A stretch of 64,000 bases of DNA, taken from Herbaspirillum robiniae (GTDB lineage: Bacteria > Pseudomonadota > Gammaproteobacteria > Burkholderiales > Burkholderiaceae_D). Location of the stretch: contig NZ_NJGU01000001.1 of NCBI RefSeq assembly GCF_002213415.1, positions 1 to 64,000 of the forward strand, in the 5' to 3' direction. The notes beneath the pieces were generated by a model. That model did no database searches. It was not told the origin of the DNA and was given only the letters and a program-made list of their open reading frames with translations. The position numbers and the translations under genes are program-made. Shown one piece after another: positions 56,594 through 64,000 of this stretch (position 1 is its first letter; each line of letters starts with the position of its first letter).

Positions 56594-58159
56594 TCAGCGT
56601 GCGGCCAGCGGTGGCTGTGGTTCCGCCTGGCCGGCATGCCAGCCGCCGCCGGTGGCCTTGACCAGCGCCACGCTGGCCACCAGCTGGCGGCCCAGCAACG
56701 TGACGGCGGTGCGCTGGTTGGTCAGCGAGGTGGCCTGGGTGGTCACCACCGACAGATAGGTCACGGTGCCGGCCTGGTACTGGCTCATCGCCAGGCGTTC
56801 GGCCAGTTGCGCCGCCTTCACGGCCTGCGCCTGGACCTCGCTCTCGCGGTCCAGCACGCGCAGGGTGGAGAGGTTGTCTTCCACCTCCTGCAAGCCGCCC
56901 AGCACGGTCTGCTTGTATTGCGCCACGGCGGCGTCATAGGCGGCTACCGCCTGGTCGTTGCGGGCGCTGCGGGCGCCGCCGTCGAAGATGGTTTCGGCCA
57001 GCGCCGCGCCCAGCGACCAGACCCGGCTCGGGGTATCGAACAACTGCCCGAAGGCCAGGCTGTTGTAGCCGCCCGAGGCCGACAGCGTCAGTGTCGGGAA
57101 GTAGGCCGCACGGGCCACGCCGATGTTGGCGTTGGCGGCGGCGGCCAGGCGCTCGGCATTGGCGATGTCGGGGCGGCGCTCCAGCAGTTCGGAGGGCAGG
57201 CCGGTCGGGATCTGCGGCAGGCTGGCCTGCAGGCGTTGGGCATTGGCGTCCATCGCGCTGTCGCTGGCAGCGGCTGCCTGCAACGGCGCCAGCGAGAAGG
57301 CCGCGGGTGCACGGCCAATCAGCATGGCGATGGCGTGCTCCAGCTGGTTGCGCGTGGCGTCGAGGTCGATCAGTTGGGCCTGGGCCGAGCGCAATTGGGT
57401 CTCGGCCTGGGCCACATCGGAGCGCAGGGCGGTGCCGGCCTCGTATTGGTGGGTGGTCAGCTGCAGCGAACGGGTGTAGGCCTCGACGGTGCGACGGTAC
57501 AGGTCCTTTTGCAGGTCGGTCACGCGCAGCTGCAGGTAATCCTGGGCCAGCGTGGCCTGGATCGACAACCGGGCCGCCGCCAGGCTGGCGGCGCTGGCCT
57601 GGGCATTGGCGTCGCCGGCCTCGGCGCCGCGGCGGATGCGGCCCCAGATGTCGGCCTCCCAGGAGGCGTTGAGGCCGACGGTATAGCTGTCGGCCAGGCG
57701 CTGGGTCCCGTTGGTGTTGGTCTGGGCGCGGGCGGCGCCGGCCTGGGCGCCGACGGTGGGCCACAGGCTGGCGCGCGCGATCTGCGACGCGGCCTGGGCC
57801 TGGCGATATTGCGCGGCGGCCTGCTGGATGTTCTGGTTGGCAGCGTTGGCCTGGACGATCAGGTCATTGAGGATGGGGTCGCCATAGGCTTCCCACCAGC
57901 GCTGGTTGCCGTCGACCTGGCCGGGGGCGGCAACTTTCCACGGACCGTCCTCCTTGTAGGCCTGGGGCAGCTCCATCGTCGGCCGGACATAGTCCGGACC
58001 GACGGCGCAGCCCGCCAGCAGTGCAGCCAGCGCCAGCGCAGTCATTCCCCTTGCGGCGCGGAAGGGGGATTGATGTTTGGGATGAGTGAAATGACTGGTG
58101 CTGACGCTGGTTGCGGCACGGCGAAACGGAACGACCATAGGGTGTACACGGGTGGGCAT
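56594..58159 (-). CDS. Outer-membrane efflux lipoprotein (OprM/NodT family)
   Basis: This 521-residue outer-membrane channel subunit has a lipobox LLAGC (Cys51) after a hydrophobic stretch, then GPDYVRP and two TolC-type repeats (for example IQQAAAQYRQAQAASQIARA and the second-half SARNDQAVAAYDAAVAQYKQ). The n-region before the lipobox is long (about 37 residues) so the true start may be a later codon, such as 58138. It is the first gene of the efflux operon; the operon promoter dyad lies 105-134 bases upstream. Confidence 0.92.
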   Translation of the reverse strand: MPTRVHPMVVPFRRAATSVSTSHFTHPKHQSPFRAARGMTALALAALLAGCAVGPDYVRPTMELPQAYKEDGPWKVAAPGQVDGNQRWWEAYGDPILNDLIVQANAANQNIQQAAAQYRQAQAASQIARASLWPTVGAQAGAARAQTNTNGTQRLADSYTVGLNASWEADIWGRIRRGAEAGDANAQASAASLAAARLSIQATLAQDYLQLRVTDLQKDLYRRTVEAYTRSLQLTTHQYEAGTALRSDVAQAETQLRSAQAQLIDLDATRNQLEHAIAMLIGRAPAAFSLAPLQAAAASDSAMDANAQRLQASLPQIPTGLPSELLERRPDIANAERLAAAANANIGVARAAYFPTLTLSASGGYNSLAFGQLFDTPSRVWSLGAALAETIFDGGARSARNDQAVAAYDAAVAQYKQTVLGGLQEVEDNLSTLRVLDRESEVQAQAVKAAQLAERLAMSQYQAGTVTYLSVVTTQATSLTNQRTAVTLLGRQLVASVALVKATGGGWHAGQAEPQPPLAAR

Positions 58160-58263
58160 ACTGATGACGGACAGGCCGCCATTCCACGCCCCTCAGCGCG
58201 AACACGTCGGCCACTGCTTTTACTTGCCGACAATGTACCTTTTGCCGATCAACGGCAGCCTGA

Positions 58264-58293
58264 CGTCAATATGACAATTCTGTCAGTTTGACG
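58264..58293. promoter_or_regulatory. Nested dyad resembling a CusR/CopR box, efflux operon promoter
   Basis: The sequence has perfect symmetry as CGTCAA-N2-TGACA-N4-TGTCA-N2-TTGACG, 22 of 30 bases paired. The core (TGACAA-N2-CTGTCA at 58272-58285) differs by one base from the CusR box TGACAA-N2-TTGTCA. It overlaps the stop codon of the upstream Bcr-type gene (58283-58285). Confidence 0.65.
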
Positions 58294-59527
58294 CCGCATT
58301 CCTGTGCGGCACCGAAAGTGCGCAGAACGCTGTGCCGACGCCGCAGATCGCGATGATCAGGCCCATCGGCCACGGCGTGCCGTCGGCCAGCAGACCGACC
58401 AGCGCGGAGCCCAGGATGCCAGTGCCGTAATGAGAGGCGCCGACCAGCGCCGATACCGCCCCTGCGCGTTCGGCATAACCGGTCAGGGCGCCGGCGATGG
58501 CGTTTGCCACGATCAGGCCGTTGGAACCAACGTACACGAAAAGCGGCAGCGCCAGGCCGGGCACGCCCCCGACATCGAAACCGGCGGTGAGCGCCAGCAG
58601 CAGGCCGGAGCCTGCGGCGCACAGCGCACCGATGCGCATGAGGCGTTCACTGCCCATTTTCAGCACCAGGCGAGAGCTGATCTGATTGGTGGCCATGATG
58701 CCGACAATACCTAGTGAGAACAGCACTCCATAAGCCTGCGGCGACATGTGGTGGTAGCTGATGTAGGCCGCCGGAGTGCCAGCCACATAGGCGTAGATGC
58801 CGCCATAGAAGAAACCGCCGGTGCCCATGTAGGCAAGGATACGGCGTTGGCGCAGCAGGCCGGCGTAGATAGCCAGCGCGCCATTCAATGCATGCGGGTT
58901 GCGACGTTCGGCCGGCAGAGTCTCGGGCAGGCGGCGCAGCGCCAGCAGCGTGGCCACGCCCACGCCCAGCAGCGTCCAGAAGATCGCGCGCCAGGAGGCA
59001 GCCTGCAGGATCAGGCTGCCCACGGCAGGGCCGATCAATGGCGCGATGGCGGTGACCGTCATCAGCGTCGACATCATGCGCGCGGCTTGCGGTCCGGCGT
59101 AGAGGTCGCGCACCATGGCGCGCGCCAGCACCACGCTGGCGCACGCTCCCACCGCCTGCAGGACGCGCCAAGCGATCATCGCGGCGACGCTGTCGGCCAG
59201 CGCACAGCCGGCCGATCCGATCGCAAACAGCACTAGCCCGACGGCCACCGGCAGGCGCCGGCCGTAGCGGTCGCTGATCGGTCCCCACACCAGCTGGCCC
59301 AGGCTGAAGCCGATCAGGTAGCTGGAGATGGTCAGTTCCATCGCGCCGTGGCCGGCGTTCAGGGCCACGCTCATGGCCGGCAGCGCCGGCAGGTAGACGT
59401 CGGTGGAGATCGAGGCGAAGGCCATCAGCGCGCTGAGGAGACCCAGCGTGAGCAGGCTCTGGCGGGCGGCGGATTCGGTGGCGGCGTGGTCGGGGCTGGA
59501 ACTTGAACTTGAGGGCGAGGGGGACAT
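58283..59527 (-). CDS. Bcr/CflA-type multidrug efflux MFS transporter
   Basis: The 414-residue, 12-helix drug:proton antiporter has the Bcr/CflA patterns: STDVYLPALPAMSVAL in the first helix region, LGQLVWGPISDRYGRRLPV (motif A) near 75-95, and ARAMVRDLYAGPQAARMMS near 135. The start at 59527 gives a serine-rich cytoplasmic N-terminus (SPSPSSSSSSPD). Its stop codon lies inside the candidate operator of the next operon, so readthrough into the efflux genes is possible. Confidence 0.9.
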   Translation of the reverse strand: MSPSPSSSSSSPDHAATESAARQSLLTLGLLSALMAFASISTDVYLPALPAMSVALNAGHGAMELTISSYLIGFSLGQLVWGPISDRYGRRLPVAVGLVLFAIGSAGCALADSVAAMIAWRVLQAVGACASVVLARAMVRDLYAGPQAARMMSTLMTVTAIAPLIGPAVGSLILQAASWRAIFWTLLGVGVATLLALRRLPETLPAERRNPHALNGALAIYAGLLRQRRILAYMGTGGFFYGGIYAYVAGTPAAYISYHHMSPQAYGVLFSLGIVGIMATNQISSRLVLKMGSERLMRIGALCAAGSGLLLALTAGFDVGGVPGLALPLFVYVGSNGLIVANAIAGALTGYAERAGAVSALVGASHYGTGILGSALVGLLADGTPWPMGLIIAICGVGTAFCALSVPHRNAASN

Positions 59528-59667
59528 TGGGGGTAAGCGGGCGCGGGTCGGGAAGAACTTCTCAAAGCGGGAACTGTAGCGCAAAAGCGCCGATGCCGTC
59601 GGCGGCGCTGCGCGCGACGGCGTTTGGTGTGCGCATGCCGGGCGGATGCGCACTGCCCGGCATTGCT

Positions 59668-61665
<1,998 letters not shown>

Positions 61666-61685
<20 letters not shown>

Positions 61686-61842
61686 GCCCGACGCTCCAGC
61701 TGTGGCCGCTGCCGGGTAGCACGTCACTGCGCACGGTGGCCGCGGGCATGCCCTGGCCGACCTCGATATCGGCATGGACAAGGGCATGGGCCGACAGCAG
61801 GGCCGCCGCCAGCGCGACTGCCGCGATCTTGCGCGCGCTCAT
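61666..61842 (-). CDS. Small exported protein, 58 residues
   Basis: The protein starts with a good Sec signal peptide (MSARKIAAVALAAALLSAHA, cleavage near VHA-DI at 24), leaving a mature peptide of about 34 residues with GSGHSWSVGLNRPGR at its end. The ATG is two bases after the receptor stop (TGA-GC-ATG), with GGAG at the end of the receptor gene, so translation is probably coupled. I know no family. Its 3-prime end overlaps the convergent lysR by 20 bases. Confidence 0.6.
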
Positions 61843-61844
61843 GC

Positions 61845-64000
61845 TCAGAACTCCAGCGAGGTCAGCAGCGAGAACTGGCGCGCGTCGCCCATGGAGACGA
61901 AGTACTGGTTGGCGCTGGAGGTGTAGTAGGTCTTGTTGAACAGGTTCTTGATGTTGAACTGGAACTTGACGGCCTTGCCGCCTATCGTCGTGTCGTAGGT
62001 GGCGAAGGCGTCGGCCACCGTGTAGGACGGCAGCATGAAGCTGTTGGCCGAATCGCCCGGGCGCTCGCCCACGTAGCGGCCGCCGCCGCCCACGCGCAGC
62101 CGGTCGCCGCCGGTCACCGGGCCGACGTCGTAGGCCATGCTCAGCGCGGCGGTCTGGCGGGCCACGTTCCACAGGCGCAGGCCGGTGAAGACCGGGTCTT
62201 CGGTGGTCTTGGCGTCGAGCCAGGCGTAGCTGCCGATCATGGCCAGGCGCCTGGTGAGCTGACCGGTCACATCCAGTTCGACCCCGCGCGAGCGCGCCGC
62301 GCCCGAGGTGCGCCAGTCGGTCAGGCCCGTGGAGGCGTTGAACTGCGACACCAGCACATTCTTCTTCCTGATGTCGAACACCGCCAGCGTGCCGGACAGG
62401 CCGCCCGGGTTGTCGTATTTCACGCCGCCTTCCCAGGACTTGGCTTCTTCCGGCGGGACGTTGGAGTCGATCACCATGCCGCCGGTCAGCGGCGCGATCG
62501 ACGAGGTCGGCTTGAGCGACTGGGTGTAGCTGGCGTACAGCGAGAGCTGCTCGTCCAGCTTGTAGATCAGGCCGGCGCGCGGCAGCCATTTGTCGCCGGA
62601 GAGGTCGGTGTTGGCCTTGAACGGGCGGCCGCGCCCGGCCAGCTGGCTGTAGTCCTGGTAGCGCAGGCCGGCCACGGCGATCCAGCGCTCGCCCAGGTGC
62701 AGCGCATCCTGCACGAACAGCGACTTGTTGTGCAGCAGGTCGGTCTGGTCGCTGTCGCCGGCGGACACCACGCTGGCCGGCTGCGCCAGGCCGTACACCG
62801 GATTGAGGAAGTTGAAGCTGGTGCTGGTGGAGGCGCCGCGCAGCAGGTCGGCGCGATAGATCTTGCGGTACTCGATGTCGGCGCCGAACTGGACCTCGTG
62901 GCGCAAGCCGCCCAGGTCCAGGCGGCCGTCGGCGTAGGCGATGGCGTAGCTGTCGGTCGACAGCGCGCCACGGGTGCCGTCGTTGCTGCGCGAGACTACG
63001 CCGGTGACCGGGTTGACGCCCGCCACGCGCAGCTGGCGCGCGTCGTAGACCTCGCGGTTGTAGCTCAGGCCGACATGGGTCTTCCAGTCGGCGTTGAGCC
63101 GGTGGTCGATGCTCAGCTGGGTGGTTTCGCTGCTGCCTTTCATGTCGTTGCCGGGTTCGTCCAGGCGGCGCTCGGCGGGGATGGCGAGCGGGCGGCCGGT
63201 GCGCGAGTCGATCGCGGTGCCGCGGTCGAAGGGGTAGAGGAATTCGCGCTGTTCCATCGAGAACACGACCTGCGTGTCGCGCCCGTACCAGGCCAGCGAC
63301 GGGGCGACCACGGTTTCCTGGATCTGGCCGTAGTTGCGCCAGTAGTTCTGGTCGGTGCGGTCGACGATCAGGCGATAGGCCAGGCCGGAGTCGCCGATCG
63401 GGCCGGTGGTGTCGAGCGTGAGCTGGCCGCCGTTCTTGCCGTCGCCATAGGTGGAGCCGGCGAAGGAAATCTCGTTGCGCTGGGCCAGCTGCGGTTTTTT
63501 GGTGACGATGTTGATCACGCCGCCCGGATCCATCAGGCCGTACAGCAGCGAGGACGGCCCCTTGAGCACTTCCACGCTTTCGGCGGTGACGTTGAACGCG
63601 CGCCCCTGCACCAGCGGCATGCCGTTGCGCATGACCGAACCGTCGCGGTTGCCGCCGAAGCCGCGTTTCATGATGGTGTCCTGGGTGCTGGCCAGGGTAT
63701 TGCCCTGGGTCAGGCCGCTGATGGCGCCCACGGCATCGTCCAGGTTGCGCGGGCGCTGGTCCTTGATCACCTGAGCCGGCACGATGTTGACGATCTGCGG
63801 CACATCCAGCATGGAGGCCGCTCCGCGCAGGGTCGAGGCGTTGGGGACGGCGCGGTAGGTGCCGTCGGCCTCGCCGGTGGGCGCGGCGGTCACCGCCACC
63901 TGCGGCAGCTGGCCGTCGGCGCTGGCGCTGGTGGCGCCGGCGTTGATCACGATGAAGCTGCCGTCAGGCTGGCGCACCGCCGACAAGCCGCTGCCGGCCA
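61845..64000 (-). CDS. TonB-dependent siderophore receptor with N-terminal STN domain, 5-prime end outside the window
   Basis: The gene runs off the right edge: the frame stays open to 64000, and the codons before the internal TTG at 63986 read AGSG-LSAVRQPDGSFIVI, the end of an STN (secretin/TonB short N-terminal) domain. After it come a TonB box (LPQVAVTA), a plug (PQIVNIVPAQVIKDQRPRNL, VLKGPSSLLYGLMDPGGVIN) and a barrel ending LLTSLEF with C-terminal Phe. STN receptors of the FpvA/FecA type signal to an ECF sigma factor and anti-sigma pair, so such genes may lie beyond 64000. Confidence 0.93.
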   Translation of the reverse strand, partial: AGSGLSAVRQPDGSFIVINAGATSASADGQLPQVAVTAAPTGEADGTYRAVPNASTLRGAASMLDVPQIVNIVPAQVIKDQRPRNLDDAVGAISGLTQGNTLASTQDTIMKRGFGGNRDGSVMRNGMPLVQGRAFNVTAESVEVLKGPSSLLYGLMDPGGVINIVTKKPQLAQRNEISFAGSTYGDGKNGGQLTLDTTGPIGDSGLAYRLIVDRTDQNYWRNYGQIQETVVAPSLAWYGRDTQVVFSMEQREFLYPFDRGTAIDSRTGRPLAIPAERRLDEPGNDMKGSSETTQLSIDHRLNADWKTHVGLSYNREVYDARQLRVAGVNPVTGVVSRSNDGTRGALSTDSYAIAYADGRLDLGGLRHEVQFGADIEYRKIYRADLLRGASTSTSFNFLNPVYGLAQPASVVSAGDSDQTDLLHNKSLFVQDALHLGERWIAVAGLRYQDYSQLAGRGRPFKANTDLSGDKWLPRAGLIYKLDEQLSLYASYTQSLKPTSSIAPLTGGMVIDSNVPPEEAKSWEGGVKYDNPGGLSGTLAVFDIRKKNVLVSQFNASTGLTDWRTSGAARSRGVELDVTGQLTRRLAMIGSYAWLDAKTTEDPVFTGLRLWNVARQTAALSMAYDVGPVTGGDRLRVGGGGRYVGERPGDSANSFMLPSYTVADAFATYDTTIGGKAVKFQFNIKNLFNKTYYTSSANQYFVSMGDARQFSLLTSLEF

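Overview
The window is GC-rich (roughly two thirds G+C by eye), densely coding chromosomal DNA. It carries a monomeric NADP isocitrate dehydrogenase, a NorR/Hmp nitric-oxide module, a glg/tre operon, TonB-dependent siderophore receptors and RND efflux. This combination and the protein sequences point to a betaproteobacterium of the order Burkholderiales, most like Herbaspirillum or another Oxalobacteraceae. I see no rRNA, tRNA, CRISPR array, prophage or intact insertion sequence. The only repeats of note are a small palindromic intergenic repeat at the left edge and a short coding tandem repeat in treY.

Layout. 1-264: dRS3-like repeats and the icd terminator. 265-5.5 kb: icd, a CitA-type citrate symporter and D-lactate dehydrogenase ldhA. 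5.5-9.4 kb: a nitric-oxide defence block of a small unknown gene, a hemerythrin-like gene, hmp and divergent norR; the hmp-norR gap holds three NorR-type GT-N7-AC sites and a sigma-54-like promoter. 9.4-11.4 kb: a DUF1120 exported protein, a 60-residue unknown protein and dodecin. 12.05-27.9 kb: glgA, glgB, glgX, treZ, malQ, treY, then pgi. This is a glycogen, maltodextrin and trehalose unit whose internal junctions from glgX onward overlap by one to four bases. 28.3-40.1 kb: a signalling island with a membrane histidine kinase, a single-domain response regulator, a REC-PAS hybrid kinase, a bacteriophytochrome on the opposite strand, two small hydrophilic unknown proteins and a 1297-residue multi-PAS hybrid kinase. 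40.3-44.7 kb: siderophore receptor, PepSY membrane protein and a 2OG-Fe(II) oxygenase. 44.9-49.8 kb: Mop protein, universal stress protein, LysR, VOC protein with GhrA, bestrophin. 49.9-58.2 kb: an outer membrane factor/adaptor/RND efflux operon followed by its probable CusRS-like two-component system. 58.3-61.7 kb: Bcr-type MFS exporter and a divergent aldo/keto reductase-LysR pair. 61.7-64 kb: a small exported protein and an STN-containing siderophore receptor that runs off the right edge.

How it works together. GlgA and GlgB build glycogen, GlgX debranches it, MalQ reshapes the released maltodextrins, TreY and TreZ turn them into trehalose, and Pgi links the pool to central metabolism. No glgC or glgP is in the window.

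The most interesting observation is a bipartite direct-repeat motif, TCCTAC-N17-TCCGAT. It occurs six times, only between genes, always with exactly 17 bases between the boxes. In three copies a -10-like hexamer follows exactly 22 bases further on, and in two more it follows after 20 or 23. These five copies are correctly oriented upstream of glgA, pgi, dodecin and two small unknown genes. I interpret it as an activator-dependent promoter class for a carbon-storage or stress regulon whose regulator is not identified here.
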